DNA of 19,223 bases from Gammaproteobacteria bacterium (GTDB taxonomy: Bacteria; Pseudomonadota; Gammaproteobacteria; Granulosicoccales; Granulosicoccaceae): the NCBI GenBank assembly GCA_003511825.1, contig DOIU01000230.1, forward strand, positions 1-19,223, written 5' to 3'. The first letter of the stretch is position 1, and the number at the start of each line of letters is the position of its first letter. Under the pieces are notes generated by a model that was not told the DNA's origin, did not search any database, and worked only from the letters and a program-made list of their open reading frames with translations. The position numbers and the translations under genes were made by a program. Below are positions 1 through 7,125 of this stretch, piece by piece.

Positions 1-72
1 TCGATGTCATTCAGTGTCGATATCGAAGATCTCGTGGGTACCTTGGAGTATGCGGGAGTATACGTTCAGTGA
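1..72 (+). CDS. 3' end of an unidentified gene (partial)
   Basis: An open frame enters from the left edge in frame 1 and stops at a TGA at 70-72. It encodes only 23 visible residues, including FSVDIEDLVGTLEYAGVY. The stop overlaps the GTG start of the glycosyltransferase gene in a GTGA arrangement, so this is very probably the last stretch of a real upstream gene in the same operon. The residues resemble the beta-strand-rich end of polysaccharide ABC-transporter ATPases (Wzt type), which would fit the neighbours, but 23 residues cannot establish this. Confidence 0.6.
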   Translation, partial: SMSFSVDIEDLVGTLEYAGVYVQ

Positions 73-2399
73 CTATTATTGCGATGCCCACAAACCATAA
101 ATTGAAAAGAAAAATAATGCGTTTTAAAAAGAAATTTCGTCAGCCAGTCGGAAATCTCGACATCTATCCGATTCACGACCTCGATTATTCCAGCAATCAA
201 GCATCGTGTTCGTTTGTATTGCGAGGTAATGATCCTCAGCTTGAAATGACGCTGCCCCATGGAAAGTTTAAAGCAGGGTGGTACGTGTTTGAGATGAAGC
301 TCAGGACAAATACCTCTCACGGAGTAGCAAAAGTCTACCTGCTAGGGGACGAGGGCTTTTGTGAAGATCGTGCTTTCCCAATAGTTTTTTCAAGTGGTGT
401 TCGGTGCAAGAGAGTCGTTTATTTGGAGCACCAGTTCGATTGGTTGCGGTTTGATCCGCTAGAGAACGGTGACTATCTCACCGTGGAAGAGCTGTCACTA
501 AGTCGGGTGAGTAAAAGCTATGCGAGGTCCTTTATGGCCTCTAAGATCTCAGCCTTTGTGCCCAAGTACCTGGGGAAGCCAAAGGCAGAAGTGATTGCGT
601 CTATATCAAGACGGCATTCCACAAAAGAGCAGGCCATGCAGGGGATCTACAGGGAATACAATGGCGTGTTTGTCGGCCAGGCACAGAGTATATCCGCTGA
701 AGAAGACCATTATACAAACTGGATTAATACGGCGGAGGCTGCCAGTTCAGTGAGTGTGCGCGATCAAGAGAAACTGTCTAAAGAGTTCCCAGCGCAGCCA
801 AAAATATCGATCATAGTGCCCGTATACAATACGGATCCAGCTTTACTGAGACGTTGCCTGGATTCGGTGATCACGCAAACCTACAAAAATTGGGAATTGT
901 GTGTTGCTGATGATTGCTCCACGTCGCAAGAGACGATTGATGTTTTGCGAGAGTATGCTGCAAAGGAAAACCGCATTCGCTTGGTCATGAGAAAGGCGAA
1001 CGGACATATCTGTCAGGCATCGAATTCGGGCTTGGCAGTGGCAACAGGGGACTACATTGGCCTTTTGGATCACGATGATGAATTGGCTCAAGGCGCTCTG
1101 TTTCACATGGTTTCGGAGATGAATGAGCGACCCGAGGTCAAGTTGTTTTATTCCGATGAGGATAAAATAGACGTGACGGGCAGGCGACAGGAGCCCAATT
1201 TTAAACCTGACTGGAACCAGGATCTGCTGCTTTCGCAAAACTACATTTGCCATTTTACGGTGATGGACGCACAGCTTGTAAAAAGTGTGGGGGGATTTCG
1301 TGATGGCTTTGAGGGCAGTCAGGACCATGATTTGCTGCTGCGAGTGACCTCGTCGTTGTCGGACGACGAGATTGCACATATTCCGCGTATTTTGTATCAC
1401 TGGCGGATCACTGAAAACTCAACCGCGATGCAATCATCGGCGAAGACGTATACCACTGACGCGGGTGTGAATGCTGTTAAAGATTTGTTAGCGAGTAAAG
1501 GCGTAGACGCGACAGTTGTGGAAGGTAAGTTACCCAATACGTACCGTGTTCATTACGCATTGCCAGATGCTGAACCTTTGGTCAGCATTATCATACCCAC
1601 ACGCGACCAGTATGCGATTTTGAAGCGCTGCATCGATAGTATTCTTGAGAAGACGACATACATCAATTACGAGATTCTTATTGTCGACAATCAAACGTCA
1701 TGTCAAACGACGCTGGCGTATTTTGCCGAGCTGAGCGAGTTTGAGAACGTACGGGTATTGAACTATGACCACGAGTTCAACTATTCAAAGATCAATAATT
1801 ATGCGGTTTCTCAGGCGAAAGGCGAACTGGTGGCGCTGGTCAATAATGACGTAGAAGTGATTTCACCAGATTGGCTCACAGAAATGGCTTCTCATGCGCA
1901 CCGGTCCGGGGTCGGGTGTGTTGGTGCTAAGTTGTATTATAGTAACAATCTTATTCAGCACGCTGGTGTTATTCTAGGCCTTGGCGGGGTTGCAGGCCAT
2001 TCGCATAAGATGCGGGGGCGAAATGATTTCGGTTATGTTCGACGGCTCTTGGTGACGCAAAATCTCTCTGCGGTGACAGCGGCATGTCTCATCGTGCGGA
2101 AAAGTGTTTACGAAGAGGTTGGCGGTTTGAATGAAAACGACCTCAAAGTGGCCTTCAACGACGTCGACTTTTGTTTGAAGGTGAAGAGTGCTGGGTATCG
2201 CAATGTTTGGACACCCTATGCCGAGCTCTATCACCACGAGTCGTTGAGTCGTGGTGCAGAAGACACGCCCGAGAAGATCGCCCGGTTTAACGCCGAAGTG
2301 GCGTACATGAAAGAGACATGGCGTGAGCTGTTAGAAAATGACCCGGCGTACAATCCGAATTTGACAAAAGATAGAGAAGACTTCTCTATCGCTGCTTGA
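69..2399 (+). CDS. Tandem-domain family 2 glycosyltransferase (surface polysaccharide synthesis)
   Basis: This 776-residue protein carries two GT-A type family 2 glycosyltransferase domains. The first begins near residue 246 (ISIIVPVYNTD) and has an LLDHDDE nucleotide-sugar/metal-binding motif near residue 332. The second begins near residue 503 (VSIIIPTRDQY) and has LVNNDVEV near 591 and FNDVDFCLKV near 696. The first ~200 residues look like a beta-rich accessory domain, as seen in O-antigen and exopolysaccharide transferases with this architecture. Such enzymes sit on the cytoplasmic face and add two sugars to a lipid-linked glycan; donor and acceptor cannot be read here. The GTG start at 69 is preferred because it overlaps the upstream stop (GTGA). 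ATG 84 and ATG 117 are in-frame alternatives. No membrane helix is evident. The sulfotransferase gene follows 12 bases later, pointing to one polysaccharide operon. Confidence 0.9.
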   Translation: MTIIAMPTNHKLKRKIMRFKKKFRQPVGNLDIYPIHDLDYSSNQASCSFVLRGNDPQLEMTLPHGKFKAGWYVFEMKLRTNTSHGVAKVYLLGDEGFCEDRAFPIVFSSGVRCKRVVYLEHQFDWLRFDPLENGDYLTVEELSLSRVSKSYARSFMASKISAFVPKYLGKPKAEVIASISRRHSTKEQAMQGIYREYNGVFVGQAQSISAEEDHYTNWINTAEAASSVSVRDQEKLSKEFPAQPKISIIVPVYNTDPALLRRCLDSVITQTYKNWELCVADDCSTSQETIDVLREYAAKENRIRLVMRKANGHICQASNSGLAVATGDYIGLLDHDDELAQGALFHMVSEMNERPEVKLFYSDEDKIDVTGRRQEPNFKPDWNQDLLLSQNYICHFTVMDAQLVKSVGGFRDGFEGSQDHDLLLRVTSSLSDDEIAHIPRILYHWRITENSTAMQSSAKTYTTDAGVNAVKDLLASKGVDATVVEGKLPNTYRVHYALPDAEPLVSIIIPTRDQYAILKRCIDSILEKTTYINYEILIVDNQTSCQTTLAYFAELSEFENVRVLNYDHEFNYSKINNYAVSQAKGELVALVNNDVEVISPDWLTEMASHAHRSGVGCVGAKLYYSNNLIQHAGVILGLGGVAGHSHKMRGRNDFGYVRRLLVTQNLSAVTAACLIVRKSVYEEVGGLNENDLKVAFNDVDFCLKVKSAGYRNVWTPYAELYHHESLSRGAEDTPEKIARFNAEVAYMKETWRELLENDPAYNPNLTKDREDFSIAA

Positions 2400-2411
2400 C
2401 GAGGTTTAGTC

Positions 2412-3068
2412 ATGAGTTTTGAAGGAGCAATTGTTTTTGTTCACATCCCCAAAACGGCGGGGACAAGTTTTCGCGTTGCAGCCGAGGATTATTTTGGATC
2501 AGAGCGCGTATTGAAAGACTATGGGGCCGACTCAGAAGAGACGTCTCAAGCTATCCTTGACACGGTTTATGCCGACGGCTCGATGCCTCAAAGAGACTTT
2601 CGTTTTCTGACGGGGCATTACCCTGCTTCAAAGTATGCGAACAAGTTTAATAATGCAGCTTTGGTGACTTTTGTGCGTGACCCGGTCAGTCGTGTTCTCT
2701 CAGAATTTCAGCATTTTGTAAATCTCAACGGTTATGCGGGGAGTTTTGAGGATTTCTACACGACGGAGGAGTTTTGTGATCGCCAGAGTCGATTGATTGG
2801 CCTCGATGCCAGTACAGATATTGATTTTGTGGGCGTGACCGACATGTACAACGAATCGGTTGAGAGGTTTAATCAGCTCTACGGTGCCGATATCCAATGT
2901 CTCAGCCTCAATCCAGGGTCTTATCGGACCGTCGCTCCGAAAGTGGCTCCTGAGGTTGCGGAGCAGATCATCGCGTTGAATCAGAACGATATGGCGTTAT
3001 ATACCTCGGCAAAAGCGGCGTTGAGCATCCCACTGGCCGGCGAGAGTCGGGAGGCGATGTTGGCCTAA
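2412..3068 (+). CDS. Sulfotransferase family protein (PAPS-dependent)
   Basis: The 218-residue product has both hallmark motifs of cytosolic/Golgi-type sulfotransferases. HIPKTAGTSFR at residues 11-21 is the 5'-phosphosulfate-binding loop, and VRDPVSRVLSEF near residue 87 is the 3'-phosphate-binding motif. The family transfers sulfate from PAPS to a hydroxyl or amino group; bacterial members next to glycosyltransferases usually sulfate a polysaccharide or glycolipid. It begins 12 bases after the glycosyltransferase stop, with GAGG at 2401-2404 placed well for the ATG at 2412. Length is normal for the compact bacterial members. The acceptor is unknown; sulfation of the glycan built by its neighbours is inference. 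Together with the preceding gene it appears somewhat AT-richer than the housekeeping genes further right (judged by eye, not counted). Confidence 0.85.
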   Translation: MSFEGAIVFVHIPKTAGTSFRVAAEDYFGSERVLKDYGADSEETSQAILDTVYADGSMPQRDFRFLTGHYPASKYANKFNNAALVTFVRDPVSRVLSEFQHFVNLNGYAGSFEDFYTTEEFCDRQSRLIGLDASTDIDFVGVTDMYNESVERFNQLYGADIQCLSLNPGSYRTVAPKVAPEVAEQIIALNQNDMALYTSAKAALSIPLAGESREAMLA

Positions 3069-3197
3069 GGTGGGCAGTTCGCCCCTTCGTTAATCTGAGG
3101 CTGCGAGTGACCTTTGCCGGAGTAGGTATGGTGAGTATTGCTGGTTTGCTTTATTCTCTGCCTCTTATTGTACGTGTTGTAGGTGCGAGGTAGCAGT

Positions 3198-3581
3198 GTG
3201 AGACTCATACGTTTTGTCTTGGGGCGGATTATTCTGCTCGTCAATTGGCTCACCTTGCCGAAGGGCTTGGAGCGCAGCGAAGAGGCGCAGCGAGTGGTTG
3301 ACGAGAAGCTGCAGGATTATCGTCTGTATGAGTTGACAGCTTGTCCATTTTGCGTGCGTGTACGAAGAGAATGCGTCCGCTTGTCGCTGCCTATCACCCG
3401 ATGTAACGTTTCTGATCCTGCGGTGAAAGCTGAGCTTGAAGCCGGTGGCGGTCAGTTCCAGGTGCCTTGCCTGCGCATCGCGCGGGCGGACGATGCCGAC
3501 GAATGGCTTTATGAGTCAGCTGAGATCGTTGCCTATCTGCGGCAACAGTTTCTGCCGCAAGACATGGCGTCTTCGTCCTAA
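3198..3581 (+). CDS. Membrane-anchored glutaredoxin/GST N-terminal domain protein
   Basis: Small thioredoxin-fold protein of 127 residues from the chosen start. A hydrophobic stretch at residues 4-20 (IRFVLGRIILLVNWLTL) suggests a membrane anchor. It is followed by a glutaredoxin-like domain with a CPFC redox motif (Cys49, Cys52), a cis-proline VPCL segment near residue 90, and WLYESAEIVAYL typical of the GST N-terminal/glutaredoxin fold. The family in gammaproteobacteria is thought to do glutathione-linked thiol exchange, but its substrate is not established. GTG 3198 is preferred to GTG 3183 because GAGG at 3187-3190 lies seven bases before it. The stop codon overlaps the stop codon of the convergent acyltransferase gene (shared bases CTAA, 3578-3581), so there is no room for a separate terminator between them. 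Confidence 0.85.
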   Translation: MRLIRFVLGRIILLVNWLTLPKGLERSEEAQRVVDEKLQDYRLYELTACPFCVRVRRECVRLSLPITRCNVSDPAVKAELEAGGGQFQVPCLRIARADDADEWLYESAEIVAYLRQQFLPQDMASSS

Positions 3582-4462
3582 CGTTTACTGTAGCACCGAG
3601 TGCCACAGGTCTCGATCAGTCTAAATCGGCGGTAACTCCACAAATACTGCTCAGGGGCAATCGCAATACACTGTTCGATCGAGCGATTGCTAGCCGCGGC
3701 AGACAAGCCAGGGTCCTCGCTGTAGATCTCTGCATCCGGCTGCACGTAGTGCAGTTCATAGCCGTTTCTCAAACGCTTCATTGTACAAAACACAATAGGT
3801 GCGCCAGATTTGCGCGCCAGCTTACCGAGCAGTGTCATCGTGCAGGCCGGTGTGCCATAAAATGGCGCAAACACACCGCTGTCTCGATCGGGTTCCTGAT
3901 CGGGTAGCATGCCGACAATCGCGCCACTTTTCAGAGCTTTCATGGTCGTCCGGATACCCGACGCGTTGATTGGTGCCAACCCACTACCAAAGCGCTGACG
4001 AGCCTTGAGTACGATCGGCTCCATTGCCGCGCAGCGAGGTGGACGATACAGGTTGAGCATGGGGTAGTGCGCGCCCAGGTAAACCCCGATCAGTTCCCAG
4101 GCACCGATGTGTGGGCTCGCGATAATCACGCCCGCCTTTCGGTCGAGCGCTCCTTGGAAGATATCCCGTTGACGCTCCGCTACTACGAGCTGGCAAAGTT
4201 TGGATTGCGGCCAGGTCCAGATAGCGCCCGTTTCGATCAACGCCTTGCCCGTTTCCTTCAGACTCTGTCGAGCAATGTTGCGCCGCCATCGGGTGGGTTT
4301 GTCGCAAAAGCAAAGATCGACATTGATGAGCGTCGCGCAGCGTTGACGATTGGGCAGTACCCAGAAAAGCACGCCCAGTGCTGCGCCCAGACGATGCTGA
4401 ATGCCGAGCGGCAGACGCGACAAGCCCGAGAGTAAGCCTCGATACACGCGAGAACGCAACAC
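3578..4462 (-). CDS. LpxL/HtrB-type lysophospholipid or lipid A acyltransferase
   Basis: The 294-residue protein belongs to the bacterial lipid A biosynthesis acyltransferase family. It has the catalytic HxxxxE motif in SPHIGAWEL (His118, Glu123), a second conserved block DQEPDRDSGVFAPFYG at about 188-203, and a hydrophobic N-terminal segment around residues 11-36 that would sit on the inner membrane. Known members transfer a secondary fatty acid onto lipid A; some act on other lipids such as ornithine lipids, so the exact substrate is open and no symbol is given. It starts with GTG at 4462, 12 bases after the ttcA-like stop, without a clear ribosome-binding site, so translation probably depends on coupling to that gene. 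It converges on the glutaredoxin-like gene with overlapping stop codons. Confidence 0.88.
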   Translation of the reverse strand: MLRSRVYRGLLSGLSRLPLGIQHRLGAALGVLFWVLPNRQRCATLINVDLCFCDKPTRWRRNIARQSLKETGKALIETGAIWTWPQSKLCQLVVAERQRDIFQGALDRKAGVIIASPHIGAWELIGVYLGAHYPMLNLYRPPRCAAMEPIVLKARQRFGSGLAPINASGIRTTMKALKSGAIVGMLPDQEPDRDSGVFAPFYGTPACTMTLLGKLARKSGAPIVFCTMKRLRNGYELHYVQPDAEIYSEDPGLSAAASNRSIEQCIAIAPEQYLWSYRRFRLIETCGTRCYSKR

Positions 4463-4474
4463 AGCAAATTATGC

Positions 4475-5257
4475 TCAGCTGGCTTTGCGCGTGGTCTGCG
4501 TGGCGAATGCCACGGCTTCGTCGAGCCCCTGAGCCATGACGGGCTTTAGCGTGGCATGTAAGCTCTTGAAAAGTCTTGGGTTGGCATCTTCTTCGGCGGC
4601 GAGTAAATGCTTCATGTGTTGCCGCTGCGTTGGCATGGCGAAACACGCAGGGCAACTGTCTTGCACGACGGGCAATTCGGCCGCGTCTGCAAAGTTTCGG
4701 GTTTGGCGTTCTCGCACATAGACAAGTGGGCGAATGATTCTCAAATCCTTGGTGTCATTGAGATAGTGCGCTTTCATCGTGCGGATCTGGCCGCCGTGAA
4801 ATGCTGACATCAGAAAGCTCTCAGCCAAATCATCAAGATGTTGGCCCATAGCGATGACGTTGTAGCCGTTATCGCGAGCTGTTCGATAAATAATACCGCG
4901 TTTAATTCGGGAGCAGAAGGCGCAAAAAGAGGTGTTTTTCATATGTGCATGGGCCAACGCTTCCATGTCTTCTTGCTGGTAGTGGTAGGTGATACCAAGG
5001 TCCGCAAGATAGGGTTTCAGCGGAGAGGGGTCAAACGAGGCGATCATCGGGTCTAGCGTCACTGCGCCGACATCAAAATGGATGGGGGCACAACGCTTGA
5101 AGTGCTGCAGAATATGCAGCAAGCTAAGCGAGTCTTTACCGCCCGATAACGCGAGTAACACGCGATCCCCTCCATGCAGCATTTGAAAGTCATGCAGTGC
5201 GCGACCGGTGTGACGTAATAATGGCTTGGGTATTGTGGGAATAGACGACGATGACAT
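4475..5257 (-). CDS. ttcA: tRNA 2-thiocytidine(32) synthetase TtcA-like protein
   Basis: A PP-loop ATPase of 260 residues from the chosen start. SGGKDS at residues 38-43 is the ATP-pyrophosphatase loop. CAFCSRIKRG (Cys112, Cys115) and CPAC (Cys202, Cys205) supply the cysteines that hold an iron-sulfur cluster in TtcA. The family thiolates cytidine 32 of several tRNAs. The family's GHHRDD-type block is GQHLDD here and the C-terminal cysteine region is diverged, so it may belong to a TtcA-like subgroup rather than being the strict orthologue. ATG 5257 is chosen. An in-frame TTG at 5326 would add 23 residues but lies inside the A-tract of the terminator just upstream, so it is unlikely. It is the first gene of a minus-strand pair with the acyltransferase. 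Confidence 0.83.
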   Translation of the reverse strand: MSSSSIPTIPKPLLRHTGRALHDFQMLHGGDRVLLALSGGKDSLSLLHILQHFKRCAPIHFDVGAVTLDPMIASFDPSPLKPYLADLGITYHYQQEDMEALAHAHMKNTSFCAFCSRIKRGIIYRTARDNGYNVIAMGQHLDDLAESFLMSAFHGGQIRTMKAHYLNDTKDLRIIRPLVYVRERQTRNFADAAELPVVQDSCPACFAMPTQRQHMKHLLAAEEDANPRLFKSLHATLKPVMAQGLDEAVAFATQTTRKAS

Positions 5258-5324
5258 GCGGGCGGACACAGTAGCCAATAAAGCACCACAGTATACATTA
5301 ACGTTGCCATACAGTGGCTCGGGC

Positions 5325-5358
5325 AAAAAAAAAGCCCCGGCTATCCTAGCAGGGGCTT
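5325..5358 (-). terminator. Rho-independent terminator of the candidate small RNA
   Basis: Read on the minus strand, AAGCCCC (5358-5352) pairs with GGGGCTT (5338-5332), enclosing an inner GCT/AGC stem with loop AGGAT. A run of nine T follows (plus-strand A at 5325-5333). This is a textbook intrinsic terminator pointing left, with no protein gene to its right on that strand, so it must end a non-coding transcript. It also insulates ttcA from that transcript. Confidence 0.88.
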
Positions 5359-5482
5359 AATCATCCATGATGGTTTAGGTAACACGGTCTGTAACCTTAA
5401 GACATGCAAAATCCCTTATCGCAATCACTCCTGTGCTACTGGGCGCCATCCTGAGCCGATTCCAGTTCGGTATCAACCTTGA
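5325..5482 (-). ncRNA. Candidate CsrB/RsmZ-type small RNA that would titrate CsrA/RsmA
   Basis: The space between ttcA and dtd encodes, on the minus strand, an RNA of about 155 bases with six GGA motifs (plus-strand TCC at 5461-5463, 5449-5451, 5429-5431, 5412-5414, 5364-5366, 5344-5346). Most sit in hairpin loops: CCGA-ACTGGAA-TCGG (5456-5470), CAC-AGGA-GTG (5426-5435), TGCGA...TTGCA around AAGGGA (5405-5423), ATCA-TGGA-TGAT (5360-5371), and GCT-AGGAT-AGC inside the terminator loop. AGGA/ANGGA in a loop is the binding site of CsrA/RsmA proteins, and several such sites plus a terminator define RsmX/Y/Z and CsrB RNAs, which relieve repression by sequestering the protein. A sigma70-like promoter precedes it. 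The start near 5482 is inferred from that promoter. No protein-coding alternative was found. Confidence 0.7.
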
Positions 5483-5487
5483 CCGAA

Positions 5488-5517
5488 GGTATAGTATCGC
5501 TCTTATACGAATGTAAA
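5488..5517 (-). promoter_or_regulatory. Sigma70-like promoter for the candidate small RNA
   Basis: On the minus strand TTTACA (5517-5512) matches the -35 consensus at five of six positions. After 17 bases comes CTATAC (5494-5489), or after 18 bases TATACC (5493-5488), as a -10 element. The predicted start near 5482 lies just before the first GGA hairpin. Confidence 0.5.
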
Positions 5518-5541
5518 GCTGCGAGAAATTACCGTTTTTTC

Positions 5542-5559
5542 TGTAAGAATTTTCTGGTT
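5542..5559 (-). promoter_or_regulatory. Possible GacA-type upstream activating half-site
   Basis: The plus strand reads TGTAAG-AATTTT-CTGGTT. The first half and the six-base spacer fit the palindromic TGTAAG-N6-CTTACA element bound by GacA upstream of rsm RNA genes, but the second half matches only at its first two bases. It lies roughly 60-75 bases upstream of the predicted small-RNA start, a reasonable place for such a site. A chance six-base match is possible. Confidence 0.3.
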
Positions 5560-5608
5560 TTTTTGTCAGTTTTTCATTTCATTTTGTGGATAAGGGGAAG
5601 CATGATCG

Positions 5609-6055
5609 ATGATTGCGTTGATCCAGCGAGTCAGTCAGGCGAATGTTGCCGTTGAGGGAGAATGCATTGCAGAAATCAGTCGAGGTTGTCTGGTGCTGGT
5701 GGGCGTTGAGCGAGGTGACAGCGAAGCCACTGCCGCGCGCTTGCTAGAACGGGTCCTAGCGTACCGAATTTTTGAGGATGATAACGGCCGCATGAATCTC
5801 AGCGTGCGCGATATTGGCGGTGAACTCTTGTTGGTACCGCAGTTCACCTTGGCGGCGGACACGCGTCGTGGCCGACGACCCGGTTTTTCGACGGCTGCCG
5901 CGCCGAAAGATGCTGAGGCATTGTTTGTCTATTTCACCGCTGAGGCCATGCGCGCGCATGCTCGGACGCGCCAAGGGCGTTTTGGGGCGAATATGCAAGT
6001 GTCTTTGACGAATGATGGTCCTGTGACGTTTTGGTTGCAAACGCCCTCAGCCTGA
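5609..6055 (+). CDS. dtd: D-aminoacyl-tRNA deacylase (DTD)
   Basis: The 148-residue product has normal length and aligns by eye over its whole length with bacterial DTD, which removes D-amino acids (and glycine from tRNA-Ala) from mischarged tRNAs in the cytoplasm. Visible are MIALIQRVSQANV at the start, GGELLLVPQFTLAADTRRG at about 70-88, and NDGPVTFWL at 135-143, which carries the cross-subunit Gly-cisPro (Gly137-Pro138). The usual SQFTL motif reads PQFTL here, so the conserved serine is a proline at residue 77. The ATG at 5609 has GGGGAAG at 5594-5600 as a strong ribosome-binding site eight bases upstream. The gene diverges from the candidate small RNA and may share the regulatory space 5483-5608. 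Confidence 0.95.
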   Translation: MIALIQRVSQANVAVEGECIAEISRGCLVLVGVERGDSEATAARLLERVLAYRIFEDDNGRMNLSVRDIGGELLLVPQFTLAADTRRGRRPGFSTAAAPKDAEALFVYFTAEAMRAHARTRQGRFGANMQVSLTNDGPVTFWLQTPSA

Positions 6056-6234
6056 AAAACGCGTGCCGCGCAACGTTCACTGGCTAATCCTAAGAATCCA
6101 TCATTGGCCATCGCCAATAGGCTGGAGAGCTTGGTAAGTGCTGTACTAGCCACAACGGATATTGTGCAGTGATGGCTGGCTTTGGATAATCCTCAAGGCA
6201 GTTTTTGCGTGTTGAGGTCTTCGGAGGCGGGTGA
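6056..6234 (+). other. Intergenic region with two short inverted repeats
   Basis: No gene is supported between dtd and the hydrolase gene. A perfect hairpin ATTGGC-CATC-GCCAAT lies at 6103-6118, and CCTCAA/TTGAGG arms lie at 6193-6198 and 6212-6217 around a T-rich loop. Neither has a following T-run, so they are not intrinsic terminators. GGAGG at 6223-6227 is the ribosome-binding site of the next gene. Confidence 0.5.
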
Positions 6235-7044
6235 GTGAGGCGTTTTACAAGGCATAGAATGACCGGGATGTTTCTGGCATGCATATGGGGTTTTGTCGTC
6301 GCGCCGGGGCTGTCTTGGGCGTCAATGGTTGAGGGAGATTTGGTTCGCGAGGCGCGACTGCGGGACGAAATCGTCGATATGATCTTCGATGGTGAGCCTC
6401 TGATGCTGCAGGCTGGCGAACGCGAATTCCTCAGTATTTTAACCGAGGCTGAAGACGCGCAAATTGGCGTGATTATTTTGCATGGACGAGGGTTTCATCC
6501 AGACTGGCAAGAGACCGTCAATCCGTTGCGCGTCGGCTTGGCGGATCATGGCTGGACGACTTTGAGTTTGCAGATGCCCGTGCTGGAAAAATCGGCAACC
6601 TACTATGATTATGTGCCGGTCTTCGATGCGGCGATTCCACGAATTGATGCGGGTGTCGCTGAATTGCGTCGGCGCGGGCTTGAGCACGTTGTGTTGATTG
6701 CGCATAGCTGTGGCGCGCATATGGCGATGCATTGGGTCGATGCGGGTAAGGGGGGCGCGATTGACGGGTATGTGGGTTTGGGCATGGGTGCAACGGATTA
6801 TCGTCAGTACATGGCGAAGCCATTCCCATTGGAGCGTTTCACTGGGCCTGTGCTTGATGTGTATGGTGAAAATGATTTCCCCGCCGTGATTAAAATGGCG
6901 CCAGAGCGCTTGAGCTTGATAGAGCAAGCGGGCAACGCGCAATCTCAGCAAATGCTGCTGCCCGGGGCCGACCACTACTACGCGAAATCTGGTGCGGCGT
7001 TGGTCGAATTGGTGCACCGATGGCTAGCGTCCATCCGCTTCTAA
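6235..7044 (+). CDS. Exported alpha/beta hydrolase of the DUF3530 type
   Basis: A 269-residue protein with a signal peptide (basic MRRFTRHR, hydrophobic core around residues 10-26, probable cleavage after SWA at about 29). The rest has an alpha/beta-hydrolase layout. ILHGRGFHPDW and HGWTTLSLQMPV are typical of the DUF3530 family. The likely catalytic triad is Ser158 in AHSCGA, Asp214 in YGENDFP, and His247 in GADHYY. The nucleophile elbow is A-H-S-C-G rather than the classical G-x-S-x-G. Family substrates are unknown, so no reaction is assigned. The GTG at 6235 has GGAGG at 6223-6227 seven bases away; ATG 6259 is an in-frame alternative that would shorten the signal peptide. It stands alone between dtd and hisB. 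Confidence 0.8.
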   Translation: MRRFTRHRMTGMFLACIWGFVVAPGLSWASMVEGDLVREARLRDEIVDMIFDGEPLMLQAGEREFLSILTEAEDAQIGVIILHGRGFHPDWQETVNPLRVGLADHGWTTLSLQMPVLEKSATYYDYVPVFDAAIPRIDAGVAELRRRGLEHVVLIAHSCGAHMAMHWVDAGKGGAIDGYVGLGMGATDYRQYMAKPFPLERFTGPVLDVYGENDFPAVIKMAPERLSLIEQAGNAQSQQMLLPGADHYYAKSGAALVELVHRWLASIRF

Positions 7045-7125
7045 ACGGCGCGTTTTCGAGATGTGTTCATATCCATCCTTTCGGTGTATCCTTAGCCGTT
7101 TTGCTGCTTTTGTTTGGGGATAGCC

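Noticed and set aside
3984..4655. 223-residue minus-strand frame overlapping the acyltransferase and ttcA-like genes
   Set aside because: It is an out-of-frame shadow: low-complexity Arg/Ser/His-rich, with no motif, over two genes that have clear family signatures.
5258..5326. TTG-initiated 23-residue extension of the TtcA-like protein
   Set aside because: It begins inside the T-run of the small-RNA terminator, uses a rare start codon, and the extra residues do not resemble TtcA N termini.
6103..6118. Hairpin ATTGGC-CATC-GCCAAT as a terminator of dtd
   Set aside because: Only six pairs and no T-run on either strand.
6439..7017. 192-residue minus-strand frame opposite the DUF3530 hydrolase
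   Set aside because: It is His/Arg-rich shadow sequence with no ribosome-binding site or motif, and the plus-strand gene has a full catalytic triad.
7045..7125. Histidine attenuator leader before hisB
   Set aside because: No short reading frame with a run of histidine codons and no competing hairpins ending in a T-run were seen.
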